Positions 1-5,447 of a stretch of DNA of 8,944 nt are shown piece by piece (the stretch's first letter is position 1; every line of letters begins with the position of its first letter). The notes below the pieces were generated by a model that did not search any database, had not been told where the DNA came from, and saw nothing but the letters and a program-made list of their open reading frames with translations. The DNA lies in NCBI GenBank assembly GCA_013698215.1, contig JACCVJ010000202.1, positions 1-8,944 on the forward strand, written 5' to 3'. Origin of the DNA: Tatlockia sp. (GTDB lineage: Bacteria > Cyanobacteriota > Cyanobacteriia > Cyanobacteriales > Chroococcidiopsidaceae). The position numbers were made by a program, and so were the translations under genes.

Positions 1-177
1 TAGTCCTGTATAGTATTCTCTCCCAAAACTTGTAGGCATTGGCATTCCATCTTCATAAGATAAAACGTGCAGCAGCATCATACTCGCCCCTGTACTTTTA
101 GCTAAATCGAGAGCTTTATCGAAAATAGTCTTACCCATTGGAGAGGAGTCAATAGCCACTAAAATTTTTGCAAACAT
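1..177 (-). CDS. Universal stress protein (UspA family), N-terminal part, cut by the window edge
   Basis: Reading the minus strand from the ATG at 177 gives 59 open codons that run off the left end. The translation begins MFAKILVAIDSS and continues with DKALDLAKSTGASMMLLHVL. This is the first beta strand, first helix and second beta strand of the Usp fold: a hydrophobic strand ending in D, then xSxxxxxAxxxAxxxA, then a second strand ending in HV. Family members are small cytoplasmic, often ATP-binding, stress-induced proteins of about 140-180 residues, so roughly a third is visible. The ATP-binding G-2x-G-9x-G(S/T) motif would lie outside the window, so ATP binding cannot be judged. A GGGAG ribosome-binding site lies about 10 nt upstream of the start. 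The next gene upstream on the same strand ends 137 bp away, so separate transcription is likely. The specific stress role is unknown. Confidence 0.88.
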   Translation of the reverse strand, partial: MFAKILVAIDSSPMGKTIFDKALDLAKSTGASMMLLHVLSYEDGMPMPTSFGREYYTGL

Positions 178-314
178 AATAAAGTTTCTCCCAATTATTT
201 TAAGTGAGGTTTTCTTTTCTTATTGTTTTGTAATCCTACAATTTTCTAGTTTTTACTTAAAAATATGTTGCTTTACTCAAGGCTATAAAAAGCTGATAAC
301 TTTGTAAAATTCGC

Positions 315-455
315 CTAGTAAATGTAGGAAAATCTGACCATCATTAATACTAATCCTACTAACATACAAACCCAAATTATTAACGAACCCCAGCTAACAG
401 ACTGACCTAACCACGGGGGCTGTGTATTCTTACTCACCTTTTTGAGGATAGCCAT
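315..455 (-). CDS. Small single-helix membrane protein, uncharacterised (46 aa)
   Basis: The minus strand encodes a 46-residue protein from an ATG at 453-455 to a TAG at 315-317. A very good Shine-Dalgarno sequence, GGAGGAAGACAA, sits directly before the ATG and makes this a credible gene despite its size. Residues 1-14 are short and basic (MAILKKVSKNTQPP), followed by WLGQSVSWGS. Residues about 24-40 form one hydrophobic segment (LIIWVCMLVGLVLMMV), and the tail is RFSYIY. The positive residues before the helix suggest an N-in topology. Cyanobacteria have many one-helix proteins of this size in photosystem, NDH-1 and cytochrome b6f complexes. I do not recognise this one as any named subunit, and placement in a complex would be guesswork. 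It lies 137 bp upstream of the universal stress protein gene on the same strand. Confidence 0.6.
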   Translation of the reverse strand: MAILKKVSKNTQPPWLGQSVSWGSLIIWVCMLVGLVLMMVRFSYIY

Positions 456-792
456 TTGTCTTCCTCCATATCTATACGTTCTTAATTTTCAATTTAACCT
501 AAAAAAGCTAATTAGCGCGTTATTTGTAATGAAAATTAAACCCAATCAGCAATGAGATTTTAAATTTATATAATTTTTATCTAAAAGCGCTCTTTTAAAC
601 GTAGAGTCATTAACTTTTTAAAAAATCGCACCCATACTAACTACAGGTGCGATTTTAATTTAGATATTAAATCAGTAAATAAAGTGATTAAATCTGAAAC
701 TTTAATCGGAGTAAAATACATTTTTTGTTGTCAGTATCCTATACGCTGTCGCTACATATATCCAACTGCGTATTTGCTGTATAATTGATGGC
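456..792. other. Gene-free AT-rich interval with one terminator
   Basis: No credible reading frame occurs here. The interval holds the terminator at 620-656, a 10-bp palindrome GCTAATTAGC at 507-516, and a weak AT hairpin at 686-707 (GATTAAA / TTTAATC). It should contain the promoter of the small membrane protein, but I found no convincing -35/-10 pair at a sensible distance. Confidence 0.5.
620..656 (-). terminator. Rho-independent terminator after the 85-residue cysteine-motif gene
   Basis: Perfect 11-bp arms AAAATCGCACC (622-632) and GGTGCGATTTT (646-656) flank a 13-nt loop. On the minus strand the stem is followed by an uninterrupted run of T (complement of A at 620-625), the classical layout. 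It lies about 137 bp after the stop of the minus-strand gene at 793. The plus strand has only four T before AATT, so it would work less well in that direction. Confidence 0.75.
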
Positions 793-1050
793 TTAATTAA
801 ATTTTACGGAAGATTGACTTATTTCACAAACTAGAGGACGTGCCGTTACTACAGGCATTGCATCAGGCAGATTGATCATATCTTCTAGATTTTCCCACGA
901 AGGAGCAAAGGCGGCGATCGCCAAATGACAAGCTTTCCAATCTCCATGAACTGATCCATCTAGCAATTGACACGTACCACCACGTCGTCCTTCTGACTTG
1001 TAATAACGGCAATAACGGCAAGTAGATACCAGGGGGTTTGAGGTTTTCAT
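793..1050 (-). CDS. Conserved-looking cyanobacterial small cysteine-motif protein (85 aa), function unknown
   Basis: The 85-residue protein starts at an ATG (1048-1050) and has a striking N-terminal half: CRYCRYYKSEGRRGGTC, then GDWKACHLAIAAFAPSWE. Cysteines 11, 14, 27 and 41 are spaced C-x2-C-x12-C-x13-C, which fits a small metal-binding (zinc-ribbon-like or Fe-S) unit. Cys75 lies outside it. The C-terminal part after residue 55 is less constrained in appearance. I recall proteins with this CxxCxYYxxEGRRGG...WKAC...FAPSWE pattern as conserved hypotheticals in cyanobacteria, with no assigned function. There is no signal peptide or membrane helix. No strong Shine-Dalgarno is visible upstream. 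It is monocistronic, with a terminator downstream at 620-656. A HIP1 site lies inside the gene at 914-921. Metal binding is inferred from cysteine spacing only. Confidence 0.8.
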   Translation of the reverse strand: MKTSNPLVSTCRYCRYYKSEGRRGGTCQLLDGSVHGDWKACHLAIAAFAPSWENLEDMINLPDAMPVVTARPLVCEISQSSVKFN

Positions 1051-1553
1051 AAAAGATTTACTAACGAACTATCTATACCTTGTATTGTGCCTCTATGAGT
1101 AAATAGTCTTTTCTCGATCCAAGCATTACGAGCTAAAGATTGTAGCGATCCCCAGGCTGAATTTACTTCATACTTTCTTTAGATTGTTATGAGATTACAT
1201 AGGTTTCCAGTAATATTTCGATACAAAGTATCTTTCTAATTATAAATGTAAATTAAATAAAGCGGGGATCAACGCTAAACAATTGCTAATTGCTGAAAAG
1301 TCAAATGCAATTTGCTAAAACAATATATTAAGAAAAAGTAAAATTAAGCGGATATCTAGTCAAAATAAGTGGATGAATTTGTCATAGTATTGCTATTTTT
1401 CCGTATTTTCTGGGTTGCACCTATGAAAAACCTAGAGTTTTAAAATAAAGAATCAGTAACTTTACGGACGAGGATAAATAGATAACTAGCTAGGAGTATT
1501 CCTATAGATATACTTAATAATTTTTTAGCTGCACGCGGCGGTAATTTTTACTT
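1051..1553. other. Gene-free AT-rich interval (about 500 bp)
   Basis: Reading both strands shows no open frame of useful length with a start and ribosome-binding site. The stretch is AT-rich, with scattered TTGCT motifs near 1283-1316 and an isolated TATAAT on the minus strand around 1240 that lacks a matching -35. It must contain the control region of the 85-residue cysteine-motif gene. No tRNA or clear structured RNA is visible. Confidence 0.45.
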
Positions 1554-1596
1554 AAAAAGCTTGTCGTCAAGAGTAAGGAATGACGACAAGCTTTTT
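1554..1596 (-). terminator. Strong 16-bp perfect-stem terminator after the 61-residue basic protein gene
   Basis: Arms AAAAAGCTTGTCGTCA (1554-1569) and TGACGACAAGCTTTTT (1581-1596) are exact reverse complements around an 11-nt loop. The stem has T tracts in both directions, so it is probably bidirectional. It sits 67 bp beyond the stop of the minus-strand gene at 1663, which supports that short gene being transcribed. Confidence 0.85.
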
Positions 1597-1662
1597 AAAT
1601 GAGTAATTGAGATAAATTGTTATTGCTGATATTTAGTAGCCCACTAACTAATAGGCGTGGAT

Positions 1663-1848
1663 CTAGTTTAGGGCAGTGCCAGGGCGATCGCTATTGTTAC
1701 GGCTAGAATAATTGCGATCTTCAATCGAGTTTTCTATCCCATCAAGACCTACTTCGGCGGCGGTACGATTGAGCATTGATTGCTGACGATTCTTAACGAG
1801 GTGATGGTGACGCATCATCAAAGCACGGGCTTGTTCTTGTGTAGACAT
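1663..1848 (-). CDS. Small basic helical protein, hypothetical (61 aa)
   Basis: The protein reads MSTQEQARALMMRHHHLVKN, then RQQSMLNRTAAEVGLD and a polar tail rich in N, S, D and R. Residues 1-36 look like one or two amphipathic helices with a triple histidine (14-16) and several arginines. The tail from about residue 40 looks disordered. There is no membrane segment or cysteine. It is probably a real gene: AGAGGA lies about 9 nt before the ATG, and a perfect terminator follows at 1554-1596. A weak promoter candidate lies upstream (1902-1930). A HIP1 site sits in the last codons (1684-1691). It diverges from ffh. I do not recognise a named family. The sequence has the look of a conserved cyanobacterial orphan that might bind nucleic acid or a protein partner, but nothing in the sequence settles this. 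Confidence 0.65.
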   Translation of the reverse strand: MSTQEQARALMMRHHHLVKNRQQSMLNRTAAEVGLDGIENSIEDRNYSSRNNSDRPGTALN

Positions 1849-1901
1849 AATCGGATTCCTCTTTTTCTAGAAGTATGCTGGTGTTTTTTGGTTGTACATC
1901 T

Positions 1902-1930
1902 ACTATATCAAATAAATTCTGTAGCATAAA
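1902..1930 (-). promoter_or_regulatory. Weak promoter candidate for the 61-residue basic protein gene
   Basis: On the minus strand TATAGT (1902-1907, 4 or 5 of 6 to consensus) lies 17 nt from TTTATG (1925-1930, only 3 of 6). Spacing and position, about 55 nt before the start codon, are plausible. The -35 match is poor. Confidence 0.3.
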
Positions 1931-1997
1931 CTACCAAACTCAAGATTTAACAAAACTTTACAAGATTTAGAGATTATCAGATCCCTCAACAATTAGA

Positions 1998-2026
1998 TAA
2001 ACAAAAGATTTAACCTGGTATATAAC
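1998..2026 (+). promoter_or_regulatory. Candidate ffh promoter
   Basis: TAAACA (1998-2003) and TATAAC (2021-2026) are separated by 17 nt, with 4/6 and 5/6 matches to the sigma-70/SigA consensus. Transcription would start near 2033, about 48 nt before the ffh ATG. A 6-bp inverted repeat CAGACA (2026-2031) / TGTCTG (2041-2046) spans the predicted start and could be an operator or a 5' stem-loop. Confidence 0.45.
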
Positions 2027-2080
2027 AGACAAGAGTTTGATGTCTGCCAAACATCTATTAATAAACGTATTTGACGAACT

Positions 2081-3526
2081 ATGTTTGATGCACTAGCTGA
2101 CCGTTTAGAATCTGCTTGGAAAAAGTTACGAGGTCAAGACAAAATTACCTCTGCAAATATTCAAGAGGCGCTGAGGGAAGTCCGCCGCGCGCTTTTGGAA
2201 GCAGACGTTAACTTGGAAGTAGTTAAAGACTTTATTGCTGGGGTGGAAACAAAAGCCCAAGGAGCAGAAGTTGTATCGGGGGTTAGACCCGATCAGCAGT
2301 TTATCAAAATTGTTTACGATGAACTGCTAGCAGTCATGGGAGAAACTAACGTTCCGTTAGCAAAAGCCAATACAGCCCCAACAATCGTTTTAATGGCTGG
2401 GTTGCAAGGAACAGGTAAAACTACCGCCACCGCTAAGTTAGCGCTTCATCTCAAAAAAATTAATCGTAGTTGCTTATTAGTAGCTACAGATATTTATCGC
2501 CCCGCAGCGATCGATCAATTGGTAACTTTGGGTAAGCAAATTCAAGTACCTGTCTTTGAAATGGGTAGCGACGCTGACCCCGTTGAAATTGCTAAACGCG
2601 GTGTAGAACACGCTAAAAATCAAGGAGTTGACACTGTAATTATCGATACGGCGGGGCGCTTGCAAATTGATGTAGATATGATGGGAGAACTGGCTCGGAT
2701 TAAAGCTGCCGTACAGCCTCAAGAAACGCTGCTAGTAGTAGATGCGATGACGGGTCAAGAGGCGGCCAATCTAACGCGCACGTTTCACGAGCAAATCGGA
2801 ATTACGGGGGCAATTTTAACTAAATTAGACGGCGATAGTCGAGGTGGGGCGGCGCTTTCGGTGCGTCAAGTTTCCGGTCAGCCGATTAAATTTGTGGGGG
2901 TAGGGGAAAAAGTAGAGGCATTACAACCATTTTATCCCGATCGCATGGCATCGCGGATTTTGGGCATGGGAGACGTGCTAACCTTGGTCGAAAAAGCCCA
3001 AGAAGAAATCGATCTTGCCGATGCGGAGCAAATGCAGCAAAAAATGCTCTCGGCTAAGTTTGACTTTACCGACTTTCTCAAGCAAATGCGGTTATTGAAA
3101 AATATGGGTTCGCTGGGGGGGATTATGAAAATGATTCCTGGTATGAATAAGCTCAACTCTGACCAGCTAAAGCAGGGCGAAACCCAGCTAAAACGCTGTG
3201 AAGCGATGATTAAATCCATGACAACTCAAGAGCGCAAAGATCCGGATATTCTAGCAAGTTCACCAAGTCGGCGGCGGCGAATTGCTGGCGGGTCGGGTTA
3301 TAAAGAAAGCGATGTAGCGAAGTTGGTCAGCGATTTTCAAAAAATGCGGACGATGATGCAGCAAATGACTCAGGGCGGCTTCCCAGGGATGCCAGGAATG
3401 TTTGGGGGAATGGGAAACCCCGCCGCCGCAAATCGTCCGGCTCAAGCAGGTTGGCGAGGCTACAGCGATCCTGGGGGCAAAAAGAAGAAAAAAGAGAAAA
3501 AGAAAAAAGGCTTTGGTACTTTGTAG
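2081..3526 (+). CDS. ffh: Signal recognition particle GTPase Ffh (SRP54)
   Basis: Ffh binds 4.5S RNA and hydrophobic signal sequences at the ribosome exit. It delivers nascent membrane proteins to FtsY and the translocon, or thylakoid targets in cyanobacteria. The 481-residue protein shows the whole architecture. The N domain is about 1-90 (MFDALADRLESAWKKLRGQD, ALLEADVNLEVV). The G domain has P-loop GLQGTGKTT at 107-115, DTAGR at 189-193, TKLDG at 247-251 and GGAALS at 255-260. The methionine-rich M domain is about 320-440, with the RNA-binding SRRRRIAGGSG at 396-406. The tail ends in a lysine run (467-476) before GFGTL. No key residue is missing. The length suits the family (about 450-490). 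The ATG at 2081 gives the canonical N-terminus, although no strong Shine-Dalgarno is visible. The gene stands alone: no gene follows for 724 bp, and it converges on the ribosomal operon. Confidence 0.98.
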   Translation: MFDALADRLESAWKKLRGQDKITSANIQEALREVRRALLEADVNLEVVKDFIAGVETKAQGAEVVSGVRPDQQFIKIVYDELLAVMGETNVPLAKANTAPTIVLMAGLQGTGKTTATAKLALHLKKINRSCLLVATDIYRPAAIDQLVTLGKQIQVPVFEMGSDADPVEIAKRGVEHAKNQGVDTVIIDTAGRLQIDVDMMGELARIKAAVQPQETLLVVDAMTGQEAANLTRTFHEQIGITGAILTKLDGDSRGGAALSVRQVSGQPIKFVGVGEKVEALQPFYPDRMASRILGMGDVLTLVEKAQEEIDLADAEQMQQKMLSAKFDFTDFLKQMRLLKNMGSLGGIMKMIPGMNKLNSDQLKQGETQLKRCEAMIKSMTTQERKDPDILASSPSRRRRIAGGSGYKESDVAKLVSDFQKMRTMMQQMTQGGFPGMPGMFGGMGNPAAANRPAQAGWRGYSDPGGKKKKKEKKKKGFGTL

Positions 3527-3532
3527 ATAGAG

Positions 3533-3563
3533 TAGGCGATCGCGCTGGTGATGCGATCGCCTA
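3533..3563 (+). terminator. HIP1-based hairpin just after ffh, possible terminator
   Basis: Arms TAGGCGATCGC (3533-3543) and GCGATCGCCTA (3553-3563) pair perfectly over 11 bp around a 9-nt loop, starting six bases after the ffh stop. Each arm contains a full HIP1 octamer. The stem is strong, but no T tract follows on either strand. It may stabilise the ffh mRNA 3' end or terminate weakly rather than act as a textbook intrinsic terminator. Confidence 0.5.
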
Positions 3564-3948
3564 ACCTTAAAGGATATCTAAGTAAATTCCACCTAGTCAT
3601 TCCTAAACTACGGCAATACAGTTGAACAAGCTCGTTTTAATGTAAAAAAGTGTTGCAGGTTTCAATATTTGTCTACACGATAAATCCTTACATAATGAGG
3701 ATAAAAATACTGAAATCACCTGTAAACTATGTGTAACAATAGCTGCAAGCTTGAATTTTATATTGCCAATTACTTTGGCAAGACGACAAATAATTAGTCA
3801 ATCGACATTTGTAATAAAACCCTCAATATTTACGCTTACTCTATTAACTTGCTGACAGTGTTTTGATGTAAAACTTAGAAATTTTCCTTCTAGTTTGCCA
3901 TGTATCACCAACCGATTTATAACAACAGCCTTCAGCGAAATTATCAAT
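3564..3948. other. Gene-free convergent interval between ffh and the ribosomal operon terminator
   Basis: No credible gene is present. Visible structure is limited to the palindrome CAAGCTTG (3746-3753) and a 7-bp inverted repeat TTGCCAA / TTGGCAA with a 5-nt centre (3763-3781), which looks like a small operator or hairpin. A minus-strand open frame ends near 3800, but it lacks a ribosome-binding site and lies beyond the operon terminator. Confidence 0.45.
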
Positions 3949-3982
3949 AAAAAAAGCCGACTACTAAATTAGTAGCAGGCTT
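3949..3982 (-). terminator. Terminator of the rplK-rplA-rplJ-rplL transcript
   Basis: On the minus strand the order is AAGCC, TG, CTACTA, a short loop, TAGTAG, TC, GGCTT and a run of seven T (A tract at 3949-3955). This is a two-part stem with a small internal loop, followed by a U tail. It is the first good intrinsic terminator after rplL, about 270 nt beyond its stop, so the operon mRNA would have a long 3' untranslated region. Confidence 0.8.
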
Positions 3983-4062
3983 GATATTTAAAAATTATCA
4001 GTCTACTTAATAAGACTCACACCTAAGAGATTCTCCAACCCCTTAAAGAGGAGGATTTAGTC

Positions 4063-4243
4063 TTAACCCTCTTCTGTCACTTTTGGGAGAGTAAAATATA
4101 GAATCTACTATAGATAAGGATTTTGGCAAAATTGCTCTAAATGCAATTAATTGTTAGAACATTAAGCATGAAAGGTATACGTTACAAGCCTTTCCAAGTT
4201 TTGATTAATTCTTTCCTTACTCAGAGTGACAGAAGAGGGTTAA
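4063..4243. repeat. 181-bp segment bounded by 19-bp perfect inverted repeats, in the rplL 3' UTR
   Basis: TTAACCCTCTTCTGTCACT (4063-4081) and its exact reverse complement (4225-4243) enclose 143 bp of AT-rich, non-coding sequence. The right arm begins 7 bp after the rplL stop. The outermost four bases at each end are TTAA. In RNA the arms would close a large loop. In DNA the layout resembles the terminal inverted repeats of a very small non-autonomous element. A smaller hairpin GAAAGG (4170-4175) / CCTTTC (4189-4194) lies inside. No transposase is present. Which reading is right cannot be decided from one copy. Confidence 0.6.
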
Positions 4244-4250
4244 CTAAGTT

Positions 4251-4643
4251 CTACTTAATACTTACTTTCGCACCAGCTTCTTCAAGCTGCTTTTTAGCAT
4301 CTTCCGCAACATCTTTAGTTACAGCTTCCTTAACAGGCTTTGGTGTAGATTCAACTAAGTCTTTAGCTTCTTTCAAGCCCAAACCTGTCAAAGACCGAAC
4401 TACTTTTAGTATCGAAATCTTCTTATCAGCAGGTACTTCTTCTAAAATTGCATCAAATTCGGTTTGCTCCTCTACAGCTTCGGCGGGAGCCGCAGCGCCG
4501 GGGCCTGCCATCATCATCATACCGCCGGAAGGTGCAGCAGCACTAACACCAAAAGCTTCTTCAATTTGCTTAACTAGCTCCGAAGCTTCTAGCAAAGATA
4601 GAGTTTTTAGTTGTTCGAGAATTTGATCGGTTGTAGCAGACAT
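4251..4643 (-). CDS. rplL: 50S ribosomal protein L7/L12
   Basis: L7/L12 forms the mobile multi-dimer stalk that recruits and stimulates EF-Tu, EF-G and IF2. The 130-residue protein has the three usual parts. The N-terminal dimerisation and L10-binding helices are about 1-33 (ILEQLKTLSLLEASELVKQI). The flexible Ala/Gly/Pro/Met hinge is about 34-60 and includes GGMMMMAGPGAAAPAEA. The compact C-terminal factor-binding domain is 61-130, with KKISILKVVRSLTGLGLKEA and a GAKVSIK end. Length and motifs are normal for cyanobacteria, and no cysteine is present. The start is supported by AGGAG 7 nt upstream of the ATG. It is the last gene of the operon, 42 nt after rplJ. The conserved stoichiometry of several L7/L12 per L10 implies high translation, in line with this good ribosome-binding site. 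Confidence 0.98.
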   Translation of the reverse strand: MSATTDQILEQLKTLSLLEASELVKQIEEAFGVSAAAPSGGMMMMAGPGAAAPAEAVEEQTEFDAILEEVPADKKISILKVVRSLTGLGLKEAKDLVESTPKPVKEAVTKDVAEDAKKQLEEAGAKVSIK

Positions 4644-4685
4644 TGATTAACTCCTGTAAATTGTAATTGTTTCAAACTATTAGGT

Positions 4686-5246
4686 TTAAGCGGCAACGTC
4701 GGTTTCGGCGCTGTCACCACCACCACTATCTTTTTCAGACAGAGCTTTAAGGCTGCGACCAAGGGAAGCCGGAACTTCATTAATACTGACGGCTAGACCT
4801 CTAGCTACACCATTGATAGCGCCAGCAATTTGAGCGATAAGCTGTTCTTTCGATGGCAAATCACCGAGGGCTTTTACGTCTGCTTCTTTAAGCAAACGCC
4901 CTTCCATGACACCGCCGCGCAGTTCGGTTTTTTTGCTAACTTTTTGAAATTCCTGGTAAGCTTTAATTGCTCCCGAAATATCTTCTTTTACTAGCAAAAA
5001 AGCTGATGGCCCTTTGAGTAATTCGTTCATTGGCTGCCAGTTATCCTGACCGTCAATGGCGATTCCCATCAAGGTATTTTTAGATATCTTGCACACTGTG
5101 CCTGTGGGACGCAAGCGCCGCCGCAGGTCAGTAATTTCAGCTACGGTTAGCCCTTGGTAATCGATGGCAAGTATTAGTTGCGCTTCGCTCAAAGTTGCTT
5201 TAATTTCCGCAACCATTGCTTGTTTGTCTTTTAGCGTTCTACCCAT
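4686..5246 (-). CDS. rplJ: 50S ribosomal protein L10
   Basis: L10 anchors the L7/L12 dimers to the L11 region of 23S rRNA. It is also the classical autoregulator of its own mRNA. The 186-residue sequence opens MGRTLKDKQAMVAEIKATLS and carries YQGLTVAEITDLRRRLR (30-46), KISKNTLMGIAI (53-64) and LLKGPSAFLL (76-85), all typical L10 segments. The C-terminal helix that binds L7/L12 follows from about 155, and a low-complexity acidic end (GGGDSAETDVAA) closes it. The length suits cyanobacteria. The start is fixed by an exceptionally complete Shine-Dalgarno, AAGGAGGTGA, seven nucleotides before the ATG. A 201-nt untranslated leader with an L10-type regulatory structure separates it from rplA, so rplJ-rplL can be controlled separately from rplK-rplA. 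Confidence 0.98.
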   Translation of the reverse strand: MGRTLKDKQAMVAEIKATLSEAQLILAIDYQGLTVAEITDLRRRLRPTGTVCKISKNTLMGIAIDGQDNWQPMNELLKGPSAFLLVKEDISGAIKAYQEFQKVSKKTELRGGVMEGRLLKEADVKALGDLPSKEQLIAQIAGAINGVARGLAVSINEVPASLGRSLKALSEKDSGGGDSAETDVAA

Positions 5247-5253
5247 GTTTATC

Positions 5254-5263
5254 TCACCTCCTT
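5254..5263 (-). promoter_or_regulatory. Extended Shine-Dalgarno of rplJ
   Basis: The minus strand reads AAGGAGGTGA, a ten-base match to the anti-Shine-Dalgarno end of 16S rRNA, seven bases before the rplJ ATG. It is the longest such match in the window and stands out against the weak sites of rplS, secE and ffh. Confidence 0.85.
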
Positions 5264-5286
5264 AAATAAAACATTGCTGCCTTTAG

Positions 5287-5316
5287 AAAACCAAAAACCC
5301 GACAGAATCTGCCGGG
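5287..5316 (-). terminator. Attenuator terminator in the rplJ leader
   Basis: On the minus strand CCCGGCAG pairs with CTGTCGGG (8 bp with one G-U, triloop), followed directly by TTTTTGGTTTTC. It is a compact GC-rich intrinsic terminator about 40 nt before the rplJ start, inside the operon and downstream of the L10-type core. A terminator here only makes sense as a conditional attenuator, because rplJ and rplL must be transcribed past it unless they have their own promoter. Confidence 0.75.
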
Positions 5317-5421
5317 TAACGAAGTCATATTTTTGATCCGATGCCAAAAAAGGGCGATCGCATTTACAAATACAAACCTCGGCAGGATATTAAGCGTAAT
5401 CGCTCCTGCGGTCTTCGGCTT
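5317..5421 (-). ncRNA. Ribosomal protein L10 leader (autoregulatory mRNA element)
   Basis: The minus strand contains GCCGAAGACCGCAGGA (about 5404-5419) and TCCTGCCGAGGT (5376-5387). GCAGGA pairs with TCCTGC, and ACC pairs with GGT across an unpaired CGA, giving a kink-turn-like helix. The AAGACxGCAGGA...CCTGCCGAGGT core is the hallmark of the L10 leader family, which imitates the L10 site on 23S rRNA. Location fits: it lies between rplA and rplJ, followed by an attenuator. In Bacillus subtilis the L10-(L12)4 complex represses by attenuation through such a leader. The 5' limit is uncertain, and the conserved core is about 5376-5421. A HIP1 site (5354-5361) and a T6 tract lie between core and attenuator. 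Confidence 0.8.
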
Positions 5422-5447
5422 TGGGCTATGAAGTTTTTGCGCTTTTT

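Noticed and set aside
1261..1316. Repeated TTGCT/AATTGCT motifs, considered as an iteron or CRISPR-like repeat
   Set aside because: Only a few irregular short copies without constant spacing or spacer structure; ordinary AT-rich sequence explains them.
2477..3445. Minus-strand open frames inside ffh (2477-2722, 2932-3219, 3260-3445)
   Set aside because: They are antisense to conserved ffh domains; the translations have no recognisable motif and no start context.
3796..3947. Roughly 50-codon minus-strand open frame beyond the operon terminator
   Set aside because: Only TTG or GTG starts, no ribosome-binding site, position just past a strong terminator, and no recognisable protein features.
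4141..4626. 161-codon plus-strand open frame opposite rplL
   Set aside because: It is antisense to a clear L7/L12 gene, its composition mirrors the Ala/Glu-rich coding strand, and no ribosome-binding site or family resemblance is seen.
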